Below are positions 1 to 6,620 of a DNA stretch of 11,964 bases, one piece after another. Position 1 is the first letter of the stretch, and every line of letters starts with the position of its first letter. This DNA comes from Actinomycetota bacterium (lineage in GTDB: Bacteria > Actinomycetota > Thermoleophilia > Solirubrobacterales > Solirubrobacteraceae): positions 1-11,964 of the forward strand of contig WLNV01000029.1 in assembly GCA_009699615.1 (NCBI GenBank). The letters are read 5' to 3'. A model generated the notes under the pieces. It had not been told where the DNA came from and ran no database searches. It worked only from the letters and a program-made list of their open reading frames with translations. The position numbers and the translations under genes are program-made.

Positions 1-429
1 CCCGCGGCGAGCGAGGATTCCGAGCGCGCGTTCCCTCTCCCGCGCGTCACTCGGTTTGGTCCCGACCCGCTGGTCGAGAACGCGAATCGCATCGCCTACC
101 TGATCGTCGTGCCCTCGCGAGCCGACTATCGCTTCGATGATCTCGGTGGAGACCCCGGCCTCCCTCAGGTTGGTGACGATCCTTTCGTTTCCCCAACCGT
201 CGATGGCGCGGCGGTCCTCAGCGTAGAGCGCAGCGAAACGCGTGTCGCTGATGTATCCATCTGTGACCATCTGCCCAACAGCCTCCGCGATCACTGCAGA
301 CTCGATCCCGTCGCGCTCGAGCCGAGCCGAAACCTGCGAAACCGTCCGCTCGCGCTTGGCAATGAAGCGAAACGCCCGCTCGAGTGCGTCCTGAACCCGC
401 TGCTCGTGCTCGAGAGGCGTATCTGCCAA
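1..429 (-). CDS. recX: RecX regulatory protein (3' end beyond window)
   Basis: RecX binds RecA filaments and modulates RecA ATPase and strand exchange in the cytoplasm. Reading the minus strand from a TTG at 429-427 gives 143 codons, open to the window edge. The product contains the RecX helical-bundle signatures: ALERAFRFIAKRERT near the N-terminus, VSQVSARLERDGIE, then GYISDTRFAALYAEDRR and GWGNERIVTNLREAGV, followed by the start of the third three-helix repeat. RecX proteins usually run about 150-200 residues, so only a short C-terminal part is missing. The gene lies 4 bp after the recA stop, the usual recA-recX arrangement, and is probably co-transcribed with recA under the SOS operator. 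The start is uncertain: no good Shine-Dalgarno precedes TTG 429, and an in-frame TTG at 462-460, inside the recA end, would add a basic segment (KKPRPKRPEQ). The family call is firm; the start is not. Confidence 0.93.
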   Translation of the reverse strand, partial: MADTPLEHEQRVQDALERAFRFIAKRERTVSQVSARLERDGIESAVIAEAVGQMVTDGYISDTRFAALYAEDRRAIDGWGNERIVTNLREAGVSTEIIEAIVGSRGHDDQVGDAIRVLDQRVGTKPSDARERERALGILARRG

Positions 430-433
430 CTGC

Positions 434-1549
434 TCAGGCCGCTTCGGCCGCGGCTTCTTCAACCGCAGCAGGCTCGTCGGTGAGAACCGGAACTTCGGCC
501 GAAGGATCGTGCTCAATCGGCACGACCAGATCGGTATCGACACCAACAATTGCGTAGATCTTCTCTTCGATCTCTTTCGCCATCTTCGGGTGTTCGTCGA
601 GGTAAGCCTTGGCGTTGTTCCGTCCTTGGCCAATTCTCTCCTCCCCATAGGAGAAGAAGGAGCCGGACTTGGTCACGATCTCATGCTCGATACCAAGGTC
701 AAGAATGCAACCCGATGACGAAATGCCCTTTCCGAATTCGATGTCGAACTCGGCCTGGCGGAACGGAGCAGCAACCTTGTTCTTGACGACCTTTACGCGG
801 ACACGGTTGCCGACAGCTTCGGTCCCGTCCTTCAGCGTCTCGATACGTCGAATGTCGAGCCTTTGGGAGGAGTAGAACTTCAGCGCGCGCCCTCCCGGCT
901 GGGTCTCCGGCGAGCCGAACATGACACCAATCTTCTCGCGGATTTGGTTGGTGAAAAGACACATTGTCTGCGCGCGGTTGAGGTTGCCGGCGAGCTTTCG
1001 CATCGCCTGACTCATCATTCGCGCCTGGAGTCCAACCGTCTGGTCGCCCATCTGACCTTCGAGCTCTGAACGTGGTGTCAGCGCGGCTACCGAGTCGATA
1101 GCAATCAGGTCGACAGCACCGGACCGAACCAACATGTCGGCGATCTCAAGTGCCTGCTCGCCGTAGTCGGGCTGCGAGACGAGCAGTTCGTCGATATCAA
1201 CGCCGATCTGACGCGCGTAGAGCGGGTCCATGGAATGCTCGGCGTCGATAAAGGCGCAGACGCCACCAAGCTTCTGCGCTTCTGCGATCACGTGATAGAC
1301 CAGTGTTGTCTTGCCGGAAGATTCCGGACCGAAGAGCTCAACTATGCGTCCACGTGGCATTCCGCCGATACCGAGCGCGAGATCGAGCGATAGAGCCCCG
1401 GTAGGGATCGCGTCAACCTTGACCTGAGCGCCTTCGTCGCCCATGCGCATGACCGACCCTTGGCCGAACTGCTTTTCAATCTGGGACAAGGCGCCCTTCA
1501 AGGCGTCGTCGCGGGCCTTTGCGGCCTTTTCTGTGGGTGGTGTGGGCAT
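434..1549 (-). CDS. recA: Recombinase RecA
   Basis: RecA is the DNA strand-exchange ATPase of homologous recombination and the co-protease that triggers LexA self-cleavage. The 371-residue product is full length for the family. Walker A is GPESSGKT at residues 74-81, the FIDAEH segment is near 100-105, Walker B LIAIDS lies near 148-153, and the L1/L2 DNA-binding region and NQIREKIGVMFG are near 201-212. An acidic, Ala/Glu-rich C-terminal tail (VEEAAAEAA) ends the protein, as is common in RecA. Slight departures from the usual wording are FTNQ for FINQ and a YSSQRLDIRR segment where many RecAs have YASVRLD. The ATG at 1549 has GAGAGG 11 nt upstream. The gene has its own 130-bp leader with a LexA-type box and is followed by recX. 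Identity is certain. Confidence 0.99.
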   Translation of the reverse strand: MPTPPTEKAAKARDDALKGALSQIEKQFGQGSVMRMGDEGAQVKVDAIPTGALSLDLALGIGGMPRGRIVELFGPESSGKTTLVYHVIAEAQKLGGVCAFIDAEHSMDPLYARQIGVDIDELLVSQPDYGEQALEIADMLVRSGAVDLIAIDSVAALTPRSELEGQMGDQTVGLQARMMSQAMRKLAGNLNRAQTMCLFTNQIREKIGVMFGSPETQPGGRALKFYSSQRLDIRRIETLKDGTEAVGNRVRVKVVKNKVAAPFRQAEFDIEFGKGISSSGCILDLGIEHEIVTKSGSFFSYGEERIGQGRNNAKAYLDEHPKMAKEIEEKIYAIVGVDTDLVVPIEHDPSAEVPVLTDEPAAVEEAAAEAA

Positions 1550-1560
1550 CGTAGGTACGA

Positions 1561-1566
1561 CCTCTC
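1561..1566 (-). promoter_or_regulatory. Ribosome binding site of recA
   Basis: On the minus strand this reads GAGAGG, a purine-rich Shine-Dalgarno-like site 11 nt before the recA ATG at 1549-1547. The spacing is slightly long but acceptable. It supports the ATG as the recA start. Confidence 0.55.
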
Positions 1567-1574
1567 TATCGGGC

Positions 1575-1590
1575 GAGAACTTATGTTCGG
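1575..1590 (-). promoter_or_regulatory. LexA-binding SOS box upstream of recA
   Basis: The minus strand reads CCGAACATAAGTTCTC, with a perfect GAAC-N4-GTTC core at 1577-1588. This matches the known Gram-positive/actinobacterial LexA operator (CGAAC-N4-GTTCG type) except at the right outer base. It lies 27 nt before the recA ATG, where a repressor would block the promoter or the early transcript. The inference is that recA, and probably recX behind it, is derepressed by DNA damage. No lexA gene is in the window, so the regulator itself is assumed. Confidence 0.85.
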
Positions 1591-1679
1591 TCCTCGTGCG
1601 GACGGAAAAGCGAAGCTACGCCCGTTCTTGCAACGGCGATACCGCCGCTCAGCGCCATTCCACGCGCAGAGCGCCGCGC

Positions 1680-2975
1680 TTAACGCCCTGAAGAACGCAA
1701 TAGACCGGCCGCGAGGTGCATCACCACGGTCGTAGTGCGATCGCGAATCACCTGCCGCGAACCAGGAAGCTGAAGCTTACGCACCGCATGTTCCCCGCTA
1801 CTCAGGGAAGCGGCGCACCAAACGAGGCCAACCGGCTTCTCTTCCGTTCCACCGTCGGGCCCGGCAATACCGGTTACCCCGACGCCGAGGTCGGCGTTGA
1901 GGGCCTTCCTCGCCCCGGCGGCCAACGCGACTGCAACCTCTTCGCTGACTGCGCCGTGCTCGGCGATCAGCTCCTCTGGCACCCCAGCGAGCCGAGACTT
2001 GGCCTCGTTGCTGTAAACGACGAGTCCGCCACGGAAGTAGGCAGATGCGCCGGGCAGCTCGGTCAGGCGGGCTGCGACAAGGCCTCCCGTGCAGGACTCG
2101 GCTAACGCGATCGTCAGCGGCGGAGAGGCCTTCAGAAGCTCTGCCAACTGATAATCCACCGTCGTCCCATCAATAGAGAACAGCGCTTCGGGGTACTCAT
2201 CGGCAACAAACTGCGCAAACGAGTCGTAGAGCACTTGCTGGTCGGGAGCGAAGCGGGTGACGACCTCGATCTCGCCACGCCGTAGGCAGGTCGTGATCTC
2301 GAGCGCGTCGATGTCGATTCCCGAATCACGGGCGGACCGCAGCGTCGCCGCAATCTCAGACTCCGGAATCCCGAACAGCCTAAGCATCGACTGTTCGATC
2401 GTTCGCCTCCCCGCGGTTACCGAGACGAATGCCTCCGTCTCGACGGCAGCCGCCCACATCGGGATGAGTTCACTCGGTGGACCAGGCAGCACGACGACAG
2501 TTGGGTTGTCGCTGCCGTCGAGCGGCGGGACGACAAGGCCGGGCGCGGTGCCTATCGGCTCAAGAATCGTCGCTCCTTCGGGAATCGTCGCCTGTTTAAG
2601 GTTGCCGGCGGCGATCGACTTTTGGTCGACGTTCGGCCAGCGCGCCGTCAAGCGCGCGAGGATCGCTTTAATGCTCGCGTGGAGAGGCTCGTCCACAACC
2701 ATCGGTCGGCCCTGAAACTCCCCAACAACGGTCGCCGTCAGATCGTCTTCGGTCGGGCCGAGGCCGCCGCTGGTGATCAGTATCGAACAACCTTCGGCCG
2801 CCAGCCAGCGCAGCGCCGCGAGAATATCCGCCGGCCGGTCACCGACAACGACGGTGCTCTCATGGTCAATCCCTAGCTCGCGCAGTCGCTCCGAACACCA
2901 TGGCCCGTTGCGGTCAACGACTCGGCCGGTAAGAACCTCCGTGCCTGTGACGACGATTCCTGCGCGCCCGCTCAC
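1680..2975 (-). CDS. cinA: CinA-like protein (MoCF domain plus nicotinamide-nucleotide amidase domain)
   Basis: CinA family proteins join an N-terminal MoCF/MoaB-like domain, linked in some members to ADP-ribose pyrophosphatase activity, to a C-terminal PncC domain that deamidates nicotinamide mononucleotide in NAD recycling. With the GTG at 2975 the product has 431 residues, close to the usual 400-430. It shows GTEVLTG at 11-17 and GGLGPTEDD at 70-78 (MoCF). VVLPGPPSELIPMW at about 161-174 is typical of the full-length family. The PncC part contains ALAESCTGG at 290-298 and VTGIAGPDGG at 367-376. The GTG start overlaps the stop of the upstream RodZ-like gene as GTGA, implying translational coupling. 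An in-frame ATG at 3002 would add nine residues and deepen the overlap, and neither start has a clear Shine-Dalgarno. Location between ftsK/rodZ and recA is a common actinobacterial order. A role in competence cannot be inferred from sequence. Confidence 0.95.
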   Translation of the reverse strand: MSGRAGIVVTGTEVLTGRVVDRNGPWCSERLRELGIDHESTVVVGDRPADILAALRWLAAEGCSILITSGGLGPTEDDLTATVVGEFQGRPMVVDEPLHASIKAILARLTARWPNVDQKSIAAGNLKQATIPEGATILEPIGTAPGLVVPPLDGSDNPTVVVLPGPPSELIPMWAAAVETEAFVSVTAGRRTIEQSMLRLFGIPESEIAATLRSARDSGIDIDALEITTCLRRGEIEVVTRFAPDQQVLYDSFAQFVADEYPEALFSIDGTTVDYQLAELLKASPPLTIALAESCTGGLVAARLTELPGASAYFRGGLVVYSNEAKSRLAGVPEELIAEHGAVSEEVAVALAAGARKALNADLGVGVTGIAGPDGGTEEKPVGLVWCAASLSSGEHAVRKLQLPGSRQVIRDRTTTVVMHLAAGLLRSSGR

Positions 2976-3400
2976 AGCAGTGGCCCGGTCGCCGGAACCC
3001 AAGCCAGCGTCGAGAGCTGCGCCGCGTTAGCGTTGCTCCCGATTAGGAACAGGCCGACGATCAAGATGAGTACGAGTGCGACGACTAGCCAGGTCCGCCA
3101 GCTACGGCGAGTTCCAGAACGGTCGCGGTAAGGGGCGCTAGGGGCGTAACTGCCGGGATCGCCGACAGACACCTGGCCTGCCTTGAAGACCTCCACCAAC
3201 GCCCGGCCATCGAGGCCAAGATAGTCGCCGTAGGTCCTGAGGAAGCTCTTCGCCGAAGTCTCCTCCGGAAGCGCAGCCCAGTCGCCGCTCTCCAGCGCCC
3301 TCAGATACTTGGAGCGAATCTTGGTCGCATACTCGGCCGTCGCAATGTCGATTCCGGCCTCGGTTCGAGCATTCCGCAGCTGACTGGCGATATCGGGCAT
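2972..3400 (-). CDS. Short RodZ-like helix-turn-helix membrane protein
   Basis: This 142-residue protein has an N-terminal HTH_25-type domain (about residues 2-75). The segment LRNARTEAGIDIATAEYATKIRSKYLRALE is of the kind found in RodZ, followed by FLRTYGDYLGLD. A Ser/Arg-rich linker leads to one transmembrane helix at about 103-121, with positive residues before it, so the HTH domain should be cytoplasmic. Only about 20 residues follow the membrane segment, so the periplasmic beta domain (DUF4115) of full RodZ is absent. In RodZ the HTH domain contacts MreB rather than DNA; whether that holds here is unknown. The ATG at 3400 lies 13 nt after the ftsK stop, and the stop overlaps the cinA GTG. 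Context suggests a cell-shape or division accessory protein expressed with ftsK. Confidence 0.85.
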   Translation of the reverse strand: MPDIASQLRNARTEAGIDIATAEYATKIRSKYLRALESGDWAALPEETSAKSFLRTYGDYLGLDGRALVEVFKAGQVSVGDPGSYAPSAPYRDRSGTRRSWRTWLVVALVLILIVGLFLIGSNANAAQLSTLAWVPATGPLL

Positions 3401-3413
3401 AGCCTGAGGCTAA

Positions 3414-5852
3414 TCAGTCGTCGACCGGATCGGGCGAGACCGCTTGCAGCGTCGCGTCCTCACCCTCTGTGGGCTCGTCAGAGCCGCCCTGCGGGCCTTC
3501 AAGCGCCGCGAGCACCCGAGGCAGGTCAGCGGCCGTGACGAGGACCTGACGCGGCTTTGAGCCCTCGTAGCCCGAAATGATCGAGCGGCGCTCGAGCATG
3601 TCGATCAGGCGGCCGGCCCGCGTGTACCCGACGCGAAGTCGGCGCTGAAGCATCGAGGTCGAAGCGGTATCCATCTCGACGACGAGCGCAATTGCCTCGC
3701 TCAACATCGGGTCCTCATCGGGGTCGAAGCCATCGGCGTCTCCCCCGCCCGGTGAATCGCTCGGCACCTCGACCTCGTCGAGAAGATCCTCGCGCAGCGC
3801 GGGCTCGCCCTGAGCAGCCCAGAACTCGGTCAGCTTTGCGATCTGCGGTTCGTCGATGTAGGCACCCTGAATTCGTTCCAACTTAGAGGACCCGACCGGC
3901 GAAAAGAGCATGTCGCCCTGCCCGAGCAGGCTTTCGGCGCCATTCTGGTCGAGAATCACGCGCGAGTCGGTCTGGCTGGAAACAGCAAATGCGATCCGCG
4001 AGGGGACGTTGGCCTTGATCATCCCGGTGATCACGTCGACGCGCGGGCTCTGCGTCGCTAGAACGAGGTGGATTCCGACCGCGCGCGCCTTCTGCGCGAG
4101 CCTGATTACGGCGTTCTCAACGTCGGCCGGTGCGACCATCATCAGGTCGGCAAGCTCGTCGATCACGCAGAGCAGATAAGGGAGCGGTTCATCGCCCTCG
4201 TCAACCCGGTGTTTGTTCAGCTCGGCTAGCGAACGAGTCCGGGCGACAGCCATCACGCCGTAGCGCCATTCCATCTCGCGGACAAGATTCCCTAGCGCGT
4301 TGGCGGCCATCCGCGGGCTAGTGATGACTGGCGTTAGAAGATGTGGGATCGCCTCGTAGTGGTTCAGCTCGACTTGCTTCGGATCTACCAAGACGAGTCG
4401 CACTTGATCCGGCGTCGCGCGGAGCAGGATCGAACTGAGCATCGCGTTGACAGCCCCCGACTTACCGGCTCCGGTCGTGCCCGCGATCAAGAGATGAGGC
4501 ATCCGCGCGAGATCGGCGGTGACCGGCCGGCCGCCGACATCCTTGCCGAGGAAGACCGTCAACGGACTTGCGTCGGCTGGGAGCTCCTGGAAGACATCGC
4601 CCAGCGTTACCTCGAGGCGCGTGCGGTTAGGAACCTCTACTCCGACCGCCTGCTTACCTGGAATCGGAGCAAGAATGCGAATGTCGGTCGCAGCGAGGGC
4701 GTACGCGAGGTCGTCCTTGAGGGCGCCGATCTTGTTCATCTTCACGCCCGGGGCGAGGCGAAGTTCGTAACGAGTGATGTGCGGCCCGGAGACCGTCCCG
4801 ACGAGACTGGCTTCGATCCCGTGGTGACGGAGTGCCTCTAGGAGGGCGGCGGAAACACGGCTTTGGTCGGTCGTATCGGGTGTCGCGTTCTTCTTCGAGC
4901 TGAGCTTCAGCAGCTTCGGGTCGGGAAGCGTGAAGACGGTTGCCTCACCGGGCGCCTTCTCTTTGGCTTTTGCCGGGGTTTTCGACGCCTTGGCGGCCGG
5001 AATGACAGGCGCCGGTGGCGTCAGCGATTCGGGCATCTGTGGGTCATCGACGCTGTAGTCGTCGTCCAAGTCGTTGCCGAGGTCGAAGATCTCGACCGGC
5101 CCTAGCTGCGCGACTGTCGGTTCGACGCCTTCAGGCTCCGGCGGCGCGATCGCTTCCTTCGCGGGGATGCGAGTTGAGAGCGCTTCGATGCCGCTGCCGA
5201 GCGCCCTGCCAAGGTCCGCAATCCCTGTACCACCGTGGCGAATTACTGCGGCGATTGAGAGGCCGCTGATCAACAGGACCGCTGCGAGGAGGAGGAAGAG
5301 CGAGAAGATATGGCTTCCGACAGGCCCGACAAGGGTGCCAGTTCCGAGGTAAAGCAGGTCGCCTACGGCGCCTCCGCGGTCACCGAACAGTGCCGGGTCG
5401 AGCTGGACGGACCGCCCTCCCCCAGTGCCTAGCCCGAGTGTCCCGGCCGAGAGCGCCAGCGACGCTCCGAGCAGCAGGCAGAGGGAACCGGCGCGCAGGG
5501 TCTGCGGCAGGCTTACAACCGGCCGGAGAATCAGAACCAAACCGCCAAGAGCCAGAATTGGTGGGATCAGGTAGGCCACCTGGCCGAAGCTCCACCGCAG
5601 CGCTGCGACGAACTGTTCGCCTCCGATTCCCGCATCGCCGCCCGAATAGAGCGGAAATGCGATGAAGAGCGCAACCGCGACCAGTGCAAGCCCGCAAAGA
5701 TCGCGTTGACGCTGACTGAGCTGCGGCATCTGCAGCGGCTTGGATGTCTGCTTCTGCGTGCGCTTGCGCGGCTTTGCGGCGGCCCGCGCCGGTGCCTTTC
5801 GCTTTGGCGAGCTCTTCGGACGCGGCTTTGCTTTTGTTTTTGCTGTGGCCAT
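3414..5852 (-). CDS. ftsK: DNA translocase FtsK/SpoIIIE
   Basis: FtsK is the septum-anchored ATPase that pumps chromosomal DNA during division and helps resolve chromosome dimers. The 812-residue protein starts with a Lys/Pro/Arg-rich cytoplasmic segment (1-40), then about four membrane helices (roughly 51-70, 88-112, 118-140 and 180-204). An acidic, Pro/Ala-rich linker (about 225-305) follows. The motor has the FtsK alpha region (VSGPHITRYELRLAPGVK), Walker A GTTGAGKS at 458-465, DPKQVELNHYE at 490-500, Walker B LCVIDELADL with D565/E566, and LATQSPRVDVITG at 598-610. The C-terminal gamma winged helix (about 713-775) contains STSMLQRRLRVGYTRAGRLI, the part that reads polar DNA sequences in known FtsKs. 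The ATG at 5852 has AGGA 8 nt upstream. It is the first gene of a run through the RodZ-like gene and cinA. Confidence 0.98.
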   Translation of the reverse strand: MATAKTKAKPRPKSSPKRKAPARAAAKPRKRTQKQTSKPLQMPQLSQRQRDLCGLALVAVALFIAFPLYSGGDAGIGGEQFVAALRWSFGQVAYLIPPILALGGLVLILRPVVSLPQTLRAGSLCLLLGASLALSAGTLGLGTGGGRSVQLDPALFGDRGGAVGDLLYLGTGTLVGPVGSHIFSLFLLLAAVLLISGLSIAAVIRHGGTGIADLGRALGSGIEALSTRIPAKEAIAPPEPEGVEPTVAQLGPVEIFDLGNDLDDDYSVDDPQMPESLTPPAPVIPAAKASKTPAKAKEKAPGEATVFTLPDPKLLKLSSKKNATPDTTDQSRVSAALLEALRHHGIEASLVGTVSGPHITRYELRLAPGVKMNKIGALKDDLAYALAATDIRILAPIPGKQAVGVEVPNRTRLEVTLGDVFQELPADASPLTVFLGKDVGGRPVTADLARMPHLLIAGTTGAGKSGAVNAMLSSILLRATPDQVRLVLVDPKQVELNHYEAIPHLLTPVITSPRMAANALGNLVREMEWRYGVMAVARTRSLAELNKHRVDEGDEPLPYLLCVIDELADLMMVAPADVENAVIRLAQKARAVGIHLVLATQSPRVDVITGMIKANVPSRIAFAVSSQTDSRVILDQNGAESLLGQGDMLFSPVGSSKLERIQGAYIDEPQIAKLTEFWAAQGEPALREDLLDEVEVPSDSPGGGDADGFDPDEDPMLSEAIALVVEMDTASTSMLQRRLRVGYTRAGRLIDMLERRSIISGYEGSKPRQVLVTAADLPRVLAALEGPQGGSDEPTEGEDATLQAVSPDPVDD

Positions 5853-5860
5853 AGAGGTGT

Positions 5861-5864
5861 TCCT
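5861..5864 (-). promoter_or_regulatory. Ribosome binding site of ftsK
   Basis: The minus strand reads AGGA 8 nt before the ftsK ATG at 5852-5850. The spacing is good and supports this ATG. Confidence 0.5.
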
Positions 5865-5899
5865 ACGTTGAGCCTGTTCGACGCCGACTGCAATCTCCC

Positions 5900-5914
5900 T
5901 TTAGCTGAGCTAAA
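5900..5914. repeat. Perfect 6-3-6 inverted repeat, candidate operator
   Basis: The sequence TTTAGC-TGA-GCTAAA is a perfect inverted repeat with 6-bp arms and a 3-bp centre. It is AT-richer than its surroundings and lies 25 bp before the response regulator ATG and 47 bp before the ftsK ATG. The position suits a regulator-binding site. OmpR-family regulators usually bind direct repeats, so another dimeric factor is equally possible. The binding role is inference. Confidence 0.4.
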
Positions 5915-5939
5915 TCCGAAGCCATACCCTCTTCAGGCA

Positions 5940-6620
5940 ATGTCATCGCACGCCGCAAGAGTCCTTATCGTCGAAGACGACGAGGCAATCGCTGAAGTCG
6001 TCCAGAGGATGCTGCGGATTGACGGTTACAAGACCGAAATCGCGGCCGACGGCGCGATCGCCCTGACCCTCGCCTCAAGCTTCGACCCGGACGTCGTGAT
6101 CCTCGACCTCGGGCTGCCGCAGATTGACGGAACCGAGGTGGCCCGCCGTCTGCGCGAAACGGGAGATGTTCCGATTCTGATGCTGACCGCTCGTGACGCG
6201 ACAGAGGCGAAGGTCGAAGGGCTCGACGCCGGCGCAGATGACTATCTCGTCAAGCCGTTTGAGCGTGAGGAACTGCTCGCCCGCCTTCGCGCGCTTCTGC
6301 GCCGCCGCCCGCCGCGCGGGACTGCGAGCCTGACCTTCGAGGACCTTGTGCTCAACGCCGACCGCTACGAGGTTCTGCGCGGCGACCGCCGCGTTGACCT
6401 GACACAGCGCGAGTTTGAGCTGCTCGAGTACTTGATGCGCAATCACCGCGTCGTAATTAGCCGCCAACAGCTGTTGGAGGACGTTTGGGGCTACGACCCG
6501 TTTGCAGATACCAACACGATCGAGGTCTTCGTCTCAAACATCCGACGCAAGCTTGAAGCCGAAGGCGAACCGCGCCTTCTCCACACCGTGCGCGGAATTG
6601 GGTACGTACTCCGTGTTTGA
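5940..6620 (+). CDS. OmpR/PhoB-family response regulator
   Basis: This is a 226-residue two-component response regulator. The receiver domain (about 5-120) has the acidic pocket E12/D13/D14, phospho-acceptor D56 in VILDLGLP, T83 in MLTARD and K105 in YLVKPF. The DNA-binding domain (about 130-226) is an OmpR-type winged helix with LTQREFELLEYL, the recognition-helix region TNTIEVFVSNIRRKLE, and the closing hairpin RGIGYVLRV. It most resembles actinobacterial MprA/PrrA/TcrA-type regulators, but the exact orthologue and target genes cannot be told. The ATG at 5940 was chosen because it begins 6 residues before the first receiver strand; the longer frame from 5706 would run into ftsK. No good Shine-Dalgarno is visible (AGG only 2 nt before the ATG). 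The gene overlaps the following kinase gene by 8 bp. Confidence 0.97.
   Translation: MSSHAARVLIVEDDEAIAEVVQRMLRIDGYKTEIAADGAIALTLASSFDPDVVILDLGLPQIDGTEVARRLRETGDVPILMLTARDATEAKVEGLDAGADDYLVKPFEREELLARLRALLRRRPPRGTASLTFEDLVLNADRYEVLRGDRRVDLTQREFELLEYLMRNHRVVISRQQLLEDVWGYDPFADTNTIEVFVSNIRRKLEAEGEPRLLHTVRGIGYVLRV

Larger units (their letters stand above)
5853..5939. promoter_or_regulatory. Divergent intergenic region between ftsK and the response regulator
   Basis: These 87 bp separate the start codons of two divergent genes, so they should hold promoters for both directions. A candidate plus-strand promoter is TTGAGC at 5868-5873 and CAATCT at 5891-5896 with 17-bp spacing, but it is a weak match. 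The ftsK ribosome binding site and a short palindrome also lie here. The assignment of promoters rests on gene layout more than on sequence. Confidence 0.6.

Noticed and set aside
109..483. A 124-codon plus-strand frame over recX
   Set aside because: The minus strand carries a clear RecX sequence here; the plus-strand product is arginine/leucine-rich shadow sequence.
1634..1647. Short hairpin CGGCG-ATAC-CGCCG after cinA, possible terminator
   Set aside because: The stem is only 5 bp and no T tract follows on the minus strand, so it is not a convincing intrinsic terminator.
4341..4841. A 166-codon plus-strand frame inside ftsK
   Set aside because: It lies opposite the FtsK motor domain, which is intact and conserved; no motif supports the antisense frame.
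5706..5939. Upstream extension of the response regulator frame
   Set aside because: It would run through the 5' end of ftsK on the other strand, and the receiver domain begins just after the ATG at 5940.
6502..6612. Upstream extension of the kinase frame to an ATG
   Set aside because: It overlaps the winged-helix coding region of the regulator by over 100 bp. GTG 6613 gives the normal short cytoplasmic N-terminus before TM1.
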